Shown in pieces: positions 1 to 11,500 of a DNA stretch of 64,000 nucleotides. Origin of the DNA: Enterococcus devriesei (GTDB lineage: Bacteria; Bacillota; Bacilli; Lactobacillales; Enterococcaceae); the NCBI RefSeq assembly GCF_001885905.1, contig NZ_JXKM01000009.1, positions 1-64,000 on the forward strand. The letters are read 5' to 3'. Under the pieces are notes generated by a model. It was not told the origin of the DNA. It did no database searches and saw nothing but the letters and a program-made list of their open reading frames with translations. Position numbers and translations under genes: made by a program. Position 1 is the first letter of the stretch, and each line of letters opens with the position of its first letter.

Positions 1-4
1 TTAT

Positions 5-33
5 ATCTTAACAGGTTACTGTCTCGATGTCAA
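5..33 (-). promoter_or_regulatory. rrn-type sigma-A promoter reading out of the window
   Basis: On the minus strand TTGACA (28-33) and TAAGAT (5-10) are separated by exactly 17 bases, with A/T tracts just upstream (about 40-70) that could act as an UP element. It points left, off the window. It is the most downstream of three similar promoters, an arrangement typical of rRNA or tRNA operons. The transcribed gene is not in the window, so its identity is inferred. Confidence 0.6.
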
Positions 34-101
34 GAACTTTCTCTCAAAAACTTTTTATAAAAAAACATTTTTGGATGACTTCTCGCATCAGCGACTTTAT
101 A

Positions 102-130
102 AAAATACCACAAGTAAAAACATCCGTCAA
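102..130 (-). promoter_or_regulatory. second tandem promoter
   Basis: Minus-strand TTGACG (125-130), 17-base spacer, then TATTTT (102-107). It lies 97 bases upstream of the promoter at 5-33 and has the same orientation, so the two could act as P1/P2 for the same gene left of the window. The -10 is weaker than that of its neighbour. Confidence 0.45.
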
Positions 131-183
131 CTATTATTTTGAATCTTTTTTCAAGATGCTTTATTCTCTTGGGAACAGATAAT

Positions 184-212
184 AATATAGCAATCTTCAA
201 GTTACATTGCAA
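184..212 (-). promoter_or_regulatory. third tandem promoter
   Basis: Minus-strand TTGCAA (207-212), 17-base spacer and TATATT (184-189). Same orientation as the two promoters nearer the window edge. No credible coding sequence lies between it and position 1. The remaining stretch 213-339 is AT-rich and shows no gene. Confidence 0.4.
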
Positions 213-339
213 CTATTTTTTGAACTTTTTTCAATCTTTTTTGCTTTTTCGAACGTTCTTGCAAAACTCCAAAATAACGTTCGATTTTAAAACAAAAATA
301 ACGCTATCTAGAATAATTTCATCTTTGAACTTTCGCATA

Positions 340-367
340 AAAAAACAACCGAATTTTACTCGGTTGT
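340..367 (-). terminator. Rho-independent terminator of the two-component operon
   Basis: Minus-strand stem ACAACCGA / TCGGTTGT followed by a run of T. The upstream arm lies inside the last codons of the histidine kinase, so the stop codon sits in the hairpin. Confidence 0.8.
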
Positions 368-1861
368 CTCTTCTTCTAGCATTGGAATAAAAATTCTAAA
401 AATCGTACCCTTTCCAACAGAGCTTTCGACACTAATATTTCCTTTATAGCTCTCTAAAAGTTTATGAGCGATAGACAATCCTAAGCCATTTCCGCCTTTT
501 GTTCTAGCACGGGCCTTATCTACTCGATAAAAACGATTGAACACTTTACCAATATCTTCATCGGGAATCCCTTCACCAAAATCTTGAATCGCGATTTCAA
601 AACGATTGAAGGTTGAAGAAACAGAAATATGGACTTCCTTACGATCAGTCGAATATTTCACTGCATTATCTAAAATAATAATCAAAATTTGCTCTAAGTG
701 ATTGCGATAAATTTTTAAAATCTTTTCTTTATCCAAATCATCATCTAAGGTAAAGGTAAATTCTGGATAAAGTAGTTTGAAATTATTAAACACTTGGTAC
801 GTAACTTCTTTGGCTTTTGAGGTTTCATTGCCATAATAAACATCTACTTGCTCAGCTCTAGATAAATCTAGCATCTCTTGAACGAGACTCTTCATCCGAA
901 CCAGCTCTTGTAAACTGGCTTGAATCGACTCATCAAGAATCTCAGGATCATCTTTTCCCCAACGGTTCAGCATATTCAAATGTCCTTCGATTACAGCGAC
1001 TGGTGTTCTTAGTTCGTGAGATACATCCTCTACAAACTGTTCCTGTTGCTCAATATACATTCGTATCCGATCAATCACATCGTTAAAAATCACCGCTAAG
1101 TCCGCCAACTCATCATTAGTTGTAATGTCTGGAACATGGACTTCTGCTTGCGGATCCTGACGGATAATTTCCATGGTATCTCGGAGAATTTTTACTGGCT
1201 TCAAGAAATAGGAAGACAATAAGAAACCAAAGAAACTACTTAACAACAACGAGAAGATTTCTAAAATGATCAACGTTAATAGCAATTTGCTCCGCATCTC
1301 ATAAAAATCTGAAAGCTCATAAAAAATCTGGGCATAGCCGATTTTCTCACCGGTTTTTTTGGAATAGATTGGTTCAACCGACAGAAATCCATTTTTTTCA
1401 TCCACCGTCACAATAGTAGGACTTTTATGCTTTGTCTGAACTAATGGTTGATACTCTTCCTGTGTTTTGAAAATCAATTTTTTGTCTAGATTATAGATGT
1501 CTAGCGATAGTTGTCGTTGACCTAGCTCTGAGATGAAATCGTCGATGCGCATCATATTGCCTTCTAAGGTCATGTTTTGATCATATAAAGAGTTGTCTTG
1601 CGCAGTAGATTCCGTCAATGTTCGATACGTACTTACGAGCGTCAGCTCTTCATCCGCATCGGCTAGCCGCGAGGTCACCGCTGTAATGGTCCGTTCGACG
1701 TTGTTTCGTTCCTTCGTTACAATCAGATTCACGGAGGACTTGTAAGTAATCACCGCGAAAATAGTAAACACCACAAATATAAAGAAAGAACTTGTAAAGG
1801 CCCACTTGATGGTAAGTGAGGGCCCTTTCAGTTCTCTTTGATTCTTGATAAATTTTCTCAT
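356..1861 (-). CDS. etaS: Sensor histidine kinase, EtaS/LisK type
   Basis: Membrane sensor kinase of 501 residues. There is a first transmembrane helix at about 20-40, an extracytoplasmic sensor of about 150 residues, a second helix at about 193-220, HAMP at 221-272, and HisKA with the phospho-acceptor His282 in VSHELRTP. The ATPase domain has an N-box with LDNAVKYS, then DFGEGIP and GNGLGLSI. Its ATG overlaps the stop of the response regulator gene by four bases (ATGA), so translation is coupled. The position after gnd and the regulator matches, from memory, the E. faecalis EtaRS pair, a LisRK-like system linked to acid and envelope stress and to virulence. The family assignment is secure; the exact name rests on synteny and cannot be proven here. 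Confidence 0.85.
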   Translation of the reverse strand: MRKFIKNQRELKGPSLTIKWAFTSSFFIFVVFTIFAVITYKSSVNLIVTKERNNVERTITAVTSRLADADEELTLVSTYRTLTESTAQDNSLYDQNMTLEGNMMRIDDFISELGQRQLSLDIYNLDKKLIFKTQEEYQPLVQTKHKSPTIVTVDEKNGFLSVEPIYSKKTGEKIGYAQIFYELSDFYEMRSKLLLTLIILEIFSLLLSSFFGFLLSSYFLKPVKILRDTMEIIRQDPQAEVHVPDITTNDELADLAVIFNDVIDRIRMYIEQQEQFVEDVSHELRTPVAVIEGHLNMLNRWGKDDPEILDESIQASLQELVRMKSLVQEMLDLSRAEQVDVYYGNETSKAKEVTYQVFNNFKLLYPEFTFTLDDDLDKEKILKIYRNHLEQILIIILDNAVKYSTDRKEVHISVSSTFNRFEIAIQDFGEGIPDEDIGKVFNRFYRVDKARARTKGGNGLGLSIAHKLLESYKGNISVESSVGKGTIFRIFIPMLEEETTE

Positions 1862-2544
1862 GAGCGCATAACGTAACCAGTACCACGCACTGTTTGGATA
1901 TAGCTATCTTCACCGGGTACATCAATTTTATTACGCAAGTAACGAATATATACGTCTACCACATTGGTTTCGACTTCTGTTTCATAGCCCCAAACCTTAT
2001 TTAATAGAACATCACGGGCAAGAACCACATTGACGTTTTCCATTAGTGTTAACAGTAACTCGTATTCACGTTTCGTTAATTCGATAATTTCATTGCCACG
2101 GCGAACCACTCGATTTTCTTTCTCGATCGTTAAATCGCGGTACGTAATCGTGGTTTGTTTAGCAACATTTTTATCGCCTTCGATATCGATACGGCGAAGT
2201 AATGCGCGTAAGCGTGCTAATAATTCTTCGATTGCGAAAGGTTTGACGATATAGTCGTCTGCGCCATGATCCAAACCTGAAACGCGGTCAATAACTGAAT
2301 CACGAGCTGTCATCATAATAATTGGCGTATTTTTCACCTGACGGACGCGACGGCAAACTTCAAGACCATTTAATTCAGGCAACATTAGATCAAGTAAAAT
2401 TGCATCCCAGTCACTTTCCAATGCAGCTTCAAGGCCAGTTCTGCCATTATAATGCACTTCTGTTTCGTAACCTTCGTGCTTTAATTCCAGCTCGACAAAA
2501 CGAGCTAGATTTTTTTCGTCTTCAATGATCAGAATATTACTCAT
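1858..2544 (-). CDS. etaR: OmpR-family response regulator, EtaR/LisR type
   Basis: Response regulator of 228 residues. The receiver domain has the acidic pair near residues 8-9, phospho-acceptor Asp52 in [11 protein letters not shown], Thr79 and Lys101 (IVKPF). The C-terminal winged helix of the OmpR/PhoB class carries [13 protein letters not shown] and ends [10 protein letters not shown]. Ribosome site GGAAAGGA precedes the ATG. It is cotranscribed with the kinase gene that overlaps it. A minus-strand TATAAT lies at 2588-2593, about 45 bases upstream of the start codon, with only a weak -35, so the operon probably has its own promoter in the 110-base gap after gnd, possibly regulator-assisted. 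Confidence 0.88.
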   Translation of the reverse strand: MSNILIIEDEKNLARFVELELKHEGYETEVHYNGRTGLEAALESDWDAILLDLMLPELNGLEVCRRVRQVKNTPIIMMTARDSVIDRVSGLDHGADDYIVKPFAIEELLARLRALLRRIDIEGDKNVAKQTTITYRDLTIEKENRVVRRGNEIIELTKREYELLLTLMENVNVVLARDVLLNKVWGYETEVETNVVDVYIRYLRNKIDVPGEDSYIQTVRGTGYVMRS

Positions 2545-2654
2545 TTTTTTAGTTCCTTTCCAAGTTAAGTTTCATTAAACCTTTACCATTATAGTGGTAT
2601 TCATACTAAAAAGCTATAGCCAGTTTAACATGGGATTTTAAATCAGCTGTTTTT

Positions 2655-4076
2655 TTATTCTTCGTGATACCAGCTGTAATGATAAATCCCCTCTTTATCG
2701 GTCCGTTCATAAGTATGAGCACCAAAGTAATCACGTTGCGCTTGGATTAGGTTTGCTGGTAAACGTTCAGCTCGATAAGAATCATAATAAGTAATCGCTG
2801 ATGAGAAGGTTGGAACTGGAATACCTGCTTGAACAGCAATCGCTACAACATCACGGACAGCTTGTTGATACTTCGCGGTAATTTCTTGGAAATATTCATC
2901 TAGCATCAAGTTCGCCAAGTCTGCATCTTTTTCGTAAGCATCGGTAATTTTTTGTAAAAAGCGAGCACGAATAATGCAACCGGCACGCCAGATTTTCGCG
3001 ATATCGCCAAATGGCAAGTCCCATCCGTATTCTTTTGAAGCACTGCGTAATTGCGCAAACCCTTGCGCATAGCTCATGATTTTGCTGAAGTACAATGCTT
3101 CACGAATTTTTTCGATCAATTCTTGTTTGTCGCCTTCGTATTTATAAGGAGCTGGTTTTGGCAAGACTTTGCTAGCGGCAACCCGTTCATCTTTATATGC
3201 AGAAATAAAACGAGCAAAAACTGATTCAGTAATCAACGGTAGTGGCACACCAAGGTCTAAGGCACTTTGTGAAGTCCATTTACCAGTACCTTTATTACCA
3301 GCTGCATCCTTAATCACGTCAACGATTGGTTGATCCGTTCCTTCATCATCTTTACGTGTCAAAATATCCGCTGTGATCTCGATCAAATAGCTGTCTAATT
3401 CGCCTTTGTTCCATTCGGAAAAGACATCCGCCATTTCATCAACTGATAGTCCTAATAATTGTTGCATCAAATCATACGATTCGGCGATCAATTGCATGTC
3501 GCCATACTCAATACCATTATGAACCATTTTTACATAATGGCCCGCACCATTGGCACCGATATAAGTAACGCATGGTTCACCGTCTTCAGCTTTGGCAGCG
3601 ATTTGCTCAAAGATCGGCGCAACTAAATCATACGCTTCTTTTTGACCACCAGGCATCATTGAAGGACCTTCTAACGCACCTTTTTCACCACCGGAAACAC
3701 CAGTACCGATGAAGTTGATTCCTGAGTTGGCTAATTCTTCATTGCGGCGAATCGTATCTTTAAAGAACGTATTTCCTCCGTCAATCAAGATATCGCCTTT
3801 ATCTAAATGAGGTAATAATGATTGGATTGTTGCATCCGTAGCAGGCCCCGCTTTGACCATCAATAAAATTCGACGAGGTTTCTCAATCGAATCAACAAAT
3901 TCTTCAATCGAAAAAGTAGCTTTCAACTTGCGATCAGGATGTTCTGCAACAACCTCCTCCGTTTTTGAGCCTGTCCGATTGTACAAGGCAACAGAATACC
4001 CGCGGCTTTCAATATTCAAGGCTAGATTCTTGCCCATTACTGCCATACCTACGACACCAAATTGTTGTTTTGACAT
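2655..4076 (-). CDS. gnd: 6-phosphogluconate dehydrogenase (decarboxylating)
   Basis: Oxidative pentose-phosphate enzyme converting 6-phosphogluconate to ribulose-5-phosphate and CO2 while reducing NADP+. The protein of 473 residues starts at [15 protein letters not shown], a Rossmann fold ([13 protein letters not shown]). The catalytic-region motifs GVSGGEKGA and [12 protein letters not shown] and the C-terminal AITYYDSYR are present. The start at 4076 is chosen because GGAGG lies seven bases upstream; the reading frame stays open for 45 more codons, but that extension lacks a ribosome site and is unlike Gnd. Length fits the usual 470 or so. The gene lies between the rpmF operon and etaRS, all on the minus strand, as in E. 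faecalis. Confidence 0.95.
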   Translation of the reverse strand: MSKQQFGVVGMAVMGKNLALNIESRGYSVALYNRTGSKTEEVVAEHPDRKLKATFSIEEFVDSIEKPRRILLMVKAGPATDATIQSLLPHLDKGDILIDGGNTFFKDTIRRNEELANSGINFIGTGVSGGEKGALEGPSMMPGGQKEAYDLVAPIFEQIAAKAEDGEPCVTYIGANGAGHYVKMVHNGIEYGDMQLIAESYDLMQQLLGLSVDEMADVFSEWNKGELDSYLIEITADILTRKDDEGTDQPIVDVIKDAAGNKGTGKWTSQSALDLGVPLPLITESVFARFISAYKDERVAASKVLPKPAPYKYEGDKQELIEKIREALYFSKIMSYAQGFAQLRSASKEYGWDLPFGDIAKIWRAGCIIRARFLQKITDAYEKDADLANLMLDEYFQEITAKYQQAVRDVVAIAVQAGIPVPTFSSAITYYDSYRAERLPANLIQAQRDYFGAHTYERTDKEGIYHYSWYHEE

Positions 4077-4260
4077 AATTATCCTCCTAATTCGTGTTAA
4101 ACACTTATTTTTCTTTAGAAAAATAAGATAGATTCTTTCCATGTTTAACGTTTCTACCATCCGTTGAACACGCAGTAAAATCGTTTTGTTAGTATTCAAT
4201 ACGTTTCTCATTATATCCTAACAAAGTAAGAATGGAAAATGAATTGTGTTAACTCTAAGA

Positions 4261-4299
4261 AAAAAACCCCAAGACTCCATGGTTAGTCTTGAGGTTTTG
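4261..4299 (-). terminator. Terminator of the yceD-rpmF operon
   Basis: Minus-strand stem CCTCAAGACT / AGTCTTGGGG with a short loop, followed by a T run. It lies 20 bases after the rpmF stop codon. Confidence 0.85.
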
Positions 4300-4319
4300 G
4301 CTTCTCTATTAAAAAGTGC

Positions 4320-4499
4320 TTATGCTTCTTTAGACATAACATCTTTTCCATCATAGTAGCCACAGTTGGCACATACGTGATGGCTCTTCTTCATTTCGCC
4401 ACAGTTTGGACATTCGTTCAAACCTTTGATGGTTAATTTGTAGTGAGTACGACGTTTGTTCTTTTTAGCTTTTGATGTTTTTCTAGCTGGTACTGCCAT
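4320..4499 (-). CDS. rpmF: Ribosomal protein L32 (zinc-ribbon form)
   Basis: A 59-residue protein of the large ribosomal subunit. It begins [20 protein letters not shown], the classic basic L32 N-terminus, and carries two CxxC pairs (Cys30/33 and Cys43/46) that would hold zinc, so this is the C+ paralogue and not the zinc-independent form. Ribosome site GGAGG precedes the ATG. It follows yceD (DUF177) by 57 bases, the conserved yceD-rpmF pairing of bacteria, and is closed by the hairpin at 4261-4299. Confidence 0.96.
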   Translation of the reverse strand: MAVPARKTSKAKKNKRRTHYKLTIKGLNECPNCGEMKKSHHVCANCGYYDGKDVMSKEA

Positions 4500-4556
4500 T
4501 GGGTGTTACACCTCCTTATAAAATGAAGTATCATTAATGATACATTTATTCCAATC

Positions 4557-5105
4557 TTACTGATCATCTTCCTCATTGAATAATTCCGATAACTTCGCAA
4601 GACGAGGATCAATTGTTTCAGCAGATTCCTTTTTCTGGAAATACTCTTCTTCGCTAACAACTTCCCAATCGTTACCTTTTGGAAGGTCGGTCGCTTGCTT
4701 TTCTTCCTCAGAAAAAACTTGTAGCGGAATCGCCAGTAAAATGTTGTCTTCGATGGAGTCCGTCAAGTCGATCGTATCATTGTCTATGACAAGGATCTCT
4801 TCGTCTCGCTCATCTTCCAGTGAAGACCATTGCTCCCGTGTCATGAATACCTCATCCACCGATAAATCAAGCGGTAAGTCAACTGGTTCCAAGGAACGTG
4901 CTGAAGGAACAGTTACAATTGTTTTCAATTGATAATGTAAAATGTATTCATTTTTTCCAACAGACAAGAGACCCTCCACAGTAACCGGAGCTACCGCCAA
5001 GATTTCGTTATCTCGTGCTGTTAATGTTTCACTTACATCGATCGTTTCTGAAAAATTTAGTGCTTCTTCTTTGTAGCGGCGTAATTCGCCAATCGACCAT
5101 TTCAT
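4557..5105 (-). CDS. yceD: YceD family protein (DUF177), rRNA accumulation factor
   Basis: A 182-residue acidic protein beginning MKWSIGELRRYKEE. It has the DUF177 features: an N-terminal beta-rich half, VDLPLDLSVDEVF in the middle, the DLTDSIEDNILLAIP region, and a C-terminal DPRLAKLSELF of the DPRLAxL type characteristic of this family. In other bacteria and in plants YceD homologues are tied to 23S rRNA processing or accumulation; the mechanism is not visible here. It is the first gene of the operon with rpmF and is served by a near-perfect promoter at 5134-5162. Confidence 0.9.
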   Translation of the reverse strand: MKWSIGELRRYKEEALNFSETIDVSETLTARDNEILAVAPVTVEGLLSVGKNEYILHYQLKTIVTVPSARSLEPVDLPLDLSVDEVFMTREQWSSLEDERDEEILVIDNDTIDLTDSIEDNILLAIPLQVFSEEEKQATDLPKGNDWEVVSEEEYFQKKESAETIDPRLAKLSELFNEEDDQ

Positions 5106-5133
5106 TATTCATCACCTCTAAGCAACAATCGCT

Positions 5134-5162
5134 ATTATACAGGTGTAAAAAATCTTTGTCAA
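5134..5162 (-). promoter_or_regulatory. Sigma-A promoter of yceD-rpmF
   Basis: Minus-strand TTGACA (5157-5162), 17-base spacer, TATAAT (5134-5139). Both hexamers match consensus perfectly, consistent with a highly expressed ribosomal-protein operon. Confidence 0.85.
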
Positions 5163-5461
5163 TGAAATTTTCTTGACACCCTTAAAGGTTTTTCAACTCA
5201 CCTAGATTTTAAGCAATAAGACGAAAATAGATAGAAACCGTTCATCAGATTTATATACATTTTTGCTTATTGTTGAAAAATTCAGCTTAGGACGCTAGAT
5301 ATCCGAACAAAACCAGTTATCCTTTTTCGAAAATACTCATTTCAGACAAATTTGATTTACCCATAATCTTAGCCGACTCAAATAATTAGGAAATATAAAC
5401 TTTATCAAAATTTATGCGTATCGTCAGCGACAGACTATCCAACTAAACGTTTCGCATACGA
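5163..5461. other. Intergenic stretch without visible gene
   Basis: About 300 bases between the yceD promoter and the hairpins after pyk. It is AT-rich. Neither strand shows a coding sequence with a ribosome site, and no clear RNA structure was recognised. A plus-strand TTGACA at about 5172 has no -10 at suitable distance. Confidence 0.5.
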
Positions 5462-5495
5462 TTTTTCTAATCACGCTAAAGCGTGATTAGAAAAA
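5462..5495. terminator. Perfect hairpin with flanking A and T tracts
   Basis: TCTAATCACGC and its exact reverse complement separated by TAAA, bounded by T on the left and A on the right. It would act as a strong terminator on the minus strand as a second stop after pyk, and can form a stem on either strand. Confidence 0.65.
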
Positions 5496-5500
5496 CTCGC

Positions 5501-5533
5501 AAAAGGAGACTGTGACAAATTGTCGCAGTCCCC
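5501..5533 (-). terminator. Terminator after pyk
   Basis: Minus-strand stem GGGGACTGCGACA / TGTCACAGTCTCC followed by TTTT. It lies 36 bases past the pyk stop codon. The core is similar to the hairpin at 46004-46043. Confidence 0.75.
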
Positions 5534-5568
5534 CGCATCTCTTTTTTAAAACGCTGATCTAAAGGTTA

Positions 5569-7353
5569 TTAGATCGCTGTTGTTTGTCCACGGTATACAA
5601 TACCACGACGAGGGTCAACAGTGACTAATTCACCGTCAACAACAGTTGAAGTTGCTTCTTTAGCACCTACGACTACAGGGATATCTTGAGCGATACCAAC
5701 GACTGCAGCGTGTGAAGTTAAGCCGCCATCTTCAACGATCAATGCTGCTGCTTTTTCGATTGCTGGCATATATTCTTTATCAGTTGTAGGAACAACTAAA
5801 ACCATACCATCTTTTGCTTTTTTAATTGCTTCTTCAGCAGATTTAGCAACGACTGCATGAGCAACGACTGTTGATTCACCAACGCCTTGCGCTTCTAATA
5901 ATTTAGAACCGATCATTTGAACTTTCATTACGTTAGTTGTTCCACGTTCGCCAACTGGTACACCAGCAGTGATTAAGATTAAATCGCCTTCTGAAGCGAA
6001 ACCTAAATCTACAGCTTGTTGAGCAGCTAAGTCGAACATTTCATCAGTTGTTGTTGGTTTTTCAGCAACTGTTGGATAAACACCCCAGTTAACCATCAAG
6101 CTACGTTTTGTACGTTCGTCAAAAGTAACAGCCAAGATATCAGCATCTGGACGGTATTTAGAGATCATACGAGCTGTGTGACCTGATTCAGTCGCAGCAA
6201 CGATTGTTTTAATACCTAAGTTTTTCGCAGCACGAGCAACAGATAAACCAATTGTTTCAGTTACGTTTGATTTGTCGAATTCGTTGATTTGGAATGAACC
6301 TAATTCTGATAAAGCAGATTCAGCTTCCATATCGATGCGAGCCATTGTACCAACAGCTTCAACTGGGTATTTACCGTTTGCAGATTCACCAGAAAGCATC
6401 GTTGCATCTGTTCCGTCAAATACAGCATTGGCAACGTCAGAAGCTTCCGCACGTGTTGGACGTGGGTTTTCTTGCATTGATTCTAACATTTGAGTTGCAG
6501 TGATTACTGGTTTACCAGCGTAGTTACATTTTTTAATGATACGTTTTTGAACCATTGGTACTAATTCAGGTGCGATTTCAACACCCATATCTCCACGAGC
6601 AATCATGATACCGTCAGAAACTTTGATGATTTCGTCGATATTATCGATTCCTTCTTGTGATTCGATTTTAGGGAAGATATGAACGTGTGTCATATTTTTT
6701 TCTTCAAGGATTTCACGAATATCAAGAACGTCTTGTGCTTTACGAACAAAACTTGCAGCGATAAAGTTGATGTCATTGTCTAAACCAAAACGGATATCAT
6801 CTGCATCTTTTTCAGTGATCCCTGGCAAGTTGATTGAGATTCCAGGAGCGTTCACACCTTTACGAGAACCTAGCATACCAGCATTTTTAACTAGCATAAT
6901 TAATTCGCGGTTAGCTTCGTCTTTGTCTACGATTTCCATGTCGATCAGACCATCATCGAATAAAATGTGTCCGCCGATATGTGCATCGTCGAATAAACCT
7001 GGGTAAGTCACAGCAATTTTTTCTTTCGTTCCTTTTAATTCAGAGTCCATTGAGATGCGTGTTTCGTCGCCAACGTTAAATTCGATATAACCAGCACGAC
7101 CGTAGTCTGCTTCTGTTGTGTCTTGAACAGTTGTACGGATTTCAGCACCTTTAGTATCTAATAAGATACCAACATCTTTACCTGTTTTTTTGACTGCATC
7201 ACGAACCATTTGCATACGTGACAATTGTTCTTCGTGATCTCCGTGTGAAAAGTTGAAACGGAACACGTTGGCACCAGCTTCGATTAATTGAGAAATTGTT
7301 TCAACTGTGTTACTTGCTGGTCCTAATGTACTAACGATCTTCGTTTTTTTCAT
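5569..7353 (-). CDS. pyk: Pyruvate kinase
   Basis: Converts phosphoenolpyruvate and ADP to pyruvate and ATP at the end of glycolysis. The 594-residue protein starts MKKTKIVSTLGPASNT. It shows the active-site segment VFRFNFSHG, the catalytic lysine in IFPKIESQEGI, IARGDMGVEI and ATQMLESM, followed by the RPTRAEASDVANAV and DGTDATMLSGESA signatures. After the regulatory domain there is an extra C-terminal domain of about 110 residues with GGLTSHAAVVG, the PEP-utilising swivel domain typical of Bacilli pyruvate kinases; this explains the length. It follows pfkA by 61 bases without a terminator, so pfkA-pyk is an operon. Confidence 0.97.
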   Translation of the reverse strand: MKKTKIVSTLGPASNTVETISQLIEAGANVFRFNFSHGDHEEQLSRMQMVRDAVKKTGKDVGILLDTKGAEIRTTVQDTTEADYGRAGYIEFNVGDETRISMDSELKGTKEKIAVTYPGLFDDAHIGGHILFDDGLIDMEIVDKDEANRELIMLVKNAGMLGSRKGVNAPGISINLPGITEKDADDIRFGLDNDINFIAASFVRKAQDVLDIREILEEKNMTHVHIFPKIESQEGIDNIDEIIKVSDGIMIARGDMGVEIAPELVPMVQKRIIKKCNYAGKPVITATQMLESMQENPRPTRAEASDVANAVFDGTDATMLSGESANGKYPVEAVGTMARIDMEAESALSELGSFQINEFDKSNVTETIGLSVARAAKNLGIKTIVAATESGHTARMISKYRPDADILAVTFDERTKRSLMVNWGVYPTVAEKPTTTDEMFDLAAQQAVDLGFASEGDLILITAGVPVGERGTTNVMKVQMIGSKLLEAQGVGESTVVAHAVVAKSAEEAIKKAKDGMVLVVPTTDKEYMPAIEKAAALIVEDGGLTSHAAVVGIAQDIPVVVGAKEATSTVVDGELVTVDPRRGIVYRGQTTAI

Positions 7354-7414
7354 TACGTAATACGCTCCATTCTTGATTGTTTATAATATATAGTCTGCAC
7401 TATTATTAACGAGA

Positions 7415-8386
<972 letters not shown>

Positions 8387-8439
8387 TCATAAATATTTCT
8401 CGAAAAACGTACATCGTTTAATTCATGGTACATTCTACC

Positions 8440-8467
8440 AAAAAACATCCCAAAAGTCTTGGGATGT
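8440..8467 (-). terminator. Terminator after dnaE
   Basis: Minus-strand stem ACATCCCA / TGGGATGT followed by six T. It separates dnaE from the pfkA-pyk operon. Confidence 0.85.
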
Positions 8468-8517
8468 CCACGTGAAAAGCCGAGTTTTTGCAAAAAGTTT
8501 TTGAAAGTTACAAGAAA

Positions 8518-11500
8518 TCATCTTATTACGATGTTTTGTTCCCCTAATATGTCACGTAAAGCATTTAACAGGGTGTCATTAATCCCCACCCAGAACTTTT
8601 TATCCAACACAATCTTTTTGCGATTTTTTTCATAATAGATAATCACCGGTACTTTTCCTGGAGAAGTTTGGAGTTTATCGGCAATCGCTTGTTGAATTGC
8701 TTGGTCATCTTTCTCTGTTGGCACACGCAAAAACAATGTTTGGTCACTGATATTTTCTTCAGCAATCTCTGCTAATTCCAATTCTTCCACTAACAACTGA
8801 AGGGCTTGATCATAACGACTGCGTTCGACCTTTCCAGCGACTAAATAAACCTTTTCTAACTCCAGCGCATTGCGGATTCGACGATAGGTTTGTGGAAAGA
8901 TTGTCAAAGAAATCTCGCCACTTTGATCATTTCCAGTCAAGAAGGCCATCTGCTCACCCTTTTTGGTGCGAATCTCGCGTATATCCTTTAAATAGAAAAG
9001 AATCTTGCTGCGGCTACCGACAGATAACTCCGTGATAGCACGCAAGTCCTTTTGTTTAAGCAACTTAGGGAAATTCTCCGTAGGATGGCCTGAGACATAC
9101 AACCCTAGATATTGTTCCTCATAGTTCAAACGCTCAGCTAAAGAATAATCCGCTAACGGCCGCTCCTTTAAGCTCATCACGTCTAACAAAGACATGCTGC
9201 CACCGCTATATTGCACGTTCTGGATTTTCCCTTCTAATTCTTCGATTAGCTGTCGACGATTGGAATGCAGTTCATCAAAAGCACCAATCAAAATCAATGG
9301 TGCAATGTACTCATTTTTCAACCAACGTTTTTCAACACTTAACAAAAACTGATCTAAGGACTTAAAGGGACCATTTTCTTTGCGAGCCGTCAGAATGTTG
9401 CTGACAAAGTCCCGCCGAATTCCTTTAATGGCATCTAAACCAAAGCGAATCAACTCTTTTTCGACTAAGGTGAAGCTGTACTGACTACGGTTAATATCCG
9501 GCGCTAATAATTTTACCCCGGCTCGATTGGCTTCCGCGATGTATTCCCGCAATTTTTTCGGATCATTCCGCACCGATTGCATCAATGCTGTATAAAAGGC
9601 CCCAGGATAATGAACTTTCAAGTAGGCCATTTGATAGCCGACAAAACTATAGGCCACCGAATGAGAACGGTTGAAGCCGTAATTCGCGAAACGTTCAATA
9701 TAGTCATAGACTTCTTCGGCGCTTTTCTGACTATGCCCTCGTTGAACAGCCCCATCAACAAAATGTCGACGCTCTTCGTCTAATAAATCTTTTTTCTTTT
9801 TGCTCACCGCTCGGCGCAAAATATCGGCTTGTCCTAAACTAAAGCCGGCCATCTGAGCAGCAACTTGCATAATTTGTTCTTGATAGACGATAAAGCCATA
9901 GGTTGGTGCTAAGATTGGCTTCACCGACGCGTCTGGAAAAGCAACGGGCTCCTTGCCATTTTTACGAGCGATAAATTGGTCGATGATCTGCATTGGACCG
10001 GGTCGATACAGCGCATTAACCGCTACGATATCTTCAAAGTCGGTAGGATGTAATTTGCGCAACACGTTTCGGATACCCGCAGATTCGAATTGGAACACGC
10101 CGCTTGTCTCTCCCCGCTGAAATAACGCCAAAGTCTCTGCATCATCTAAAGGAATTTTTTTAAGATCCAGTTCCTCATGATAAATGCGGCGAACATTCTG
10201 TAAGGCTGTATCGATGATGGAAAGATTCCGCAAACCAAGAAAGTCCATTTTCAATAAGCCGATCGCTTCTACATCCGTCATGGTGAACTGAGTCAGTAAA
10301 ATGTCCTCCGAACCATTTTGTAATGGCACGACTTGCATTAAATTCACATCGCTGATCACCACACCGCCAGCATGGGTGGAAACGTGTCGAGGCAACCCTT
10401 CCAGCGTCAAAGCGGTTTGAAACAATAAATGGCTTCGCTCATCATGAGCCACTAGGCGTTTCAAGGGCTCCGACTTTTCGTAGGCTTCCTTCAACGTAAT
10501 TTTCAATTGACTAGGTATGGCCTTTGACCATTGATTGGCTTCACTTTGAGAAAGGCCAAATACTCGGCCGACATCCCGCAAGACCATTTTGGCCGCCATC
10601 GTACCAAAGGTCGCAATTTGCGACACGTGGAAATGTCCGTATTTTTCATGGACATAATGCAAGACTTGATTACGGCGATTATCAGGAATATCCAGATCAA
10701 TATCGGGCATGCTATTGCGTTCTGGATTCAAGAAACGTTCAAATAAAAGATCGTATTTGATTGGATCAACATCGGTGATACTCAGAACATAGGCAACCAG
10801 CGAACCGGCAGCCGACCCACGACCTGCCCCAGAAGCGATTTTGCTGCGATGAACATAATCCATGACATCCCAAACAATTAAGAAATAGTCATCAAAGCCC
10901 ATGCTATGAATAATCGCTAACTCTCGTGTCAGGCGTTGACGATAAATTTCTGTTACTGATTCGATCCGCTGCGGTAATTTTTCCCAGCATAACTCTTGTA
11001 AATACTCGTTGGCTGTTTGCTTGGTTGGTACGGGATAATGAGGCAATAGTTTTTGATGCAGCGGCAGTTCAAACTGACACTTCTCAATTATTGCTTCGGC
11101 ATTCCTGACAGCCTCCGTTTCATTTTGGAAGCTTGCTGCCAACACTTGACTATCTAATAGGTAGTTTTCTCCCAGCAGATTACTTAATTCATCTTTTGGC
11201 AGCTGCGTGCCATTTTGGATATGCTGCATCACCTTAATGGAAAAAGCCTGATCTGCTTCCAAGTAAGCCACTTGTTGGATCGCGATTCTCGGTAATTGCG
11301 TCGTCAAATCAAACGTATCACTGTTTGGCGAAATTCCTAAATAAAATTCTTTCGGCGTTTCCTTTAACACTTCCGCGATAGCAGCATCTCGATGATCTTC
11401 TAAGCCATCTACCGGTAAAACGATGACTAACTTTTCTGTCTGAAGCTGATAGTCTGAGAGCAGCAATGGTTTTTCCGCCATCATGCGTTCACTAGACAAG

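Noticed and set aside
251-258. GAACGTTC palindrome near the left end, like a LexA site
   Set aside because: The four-base centre required between GAAC and GTTC is missing, and no gene start is near.
30-390. Short reading frames of 60 and 83 codons at the left edge
   Set aside because: They lie across stacked promoters and the 3' end of the kinase gene; composition is not protein-like and there is no ribosome site.
4077-4211. 45-codon N-terminal extension of Gnd
   Set aside because: It is unlike any 6-phosphogluconate dehydrogenase, and GGAGG lies just before the ATG at 4076.
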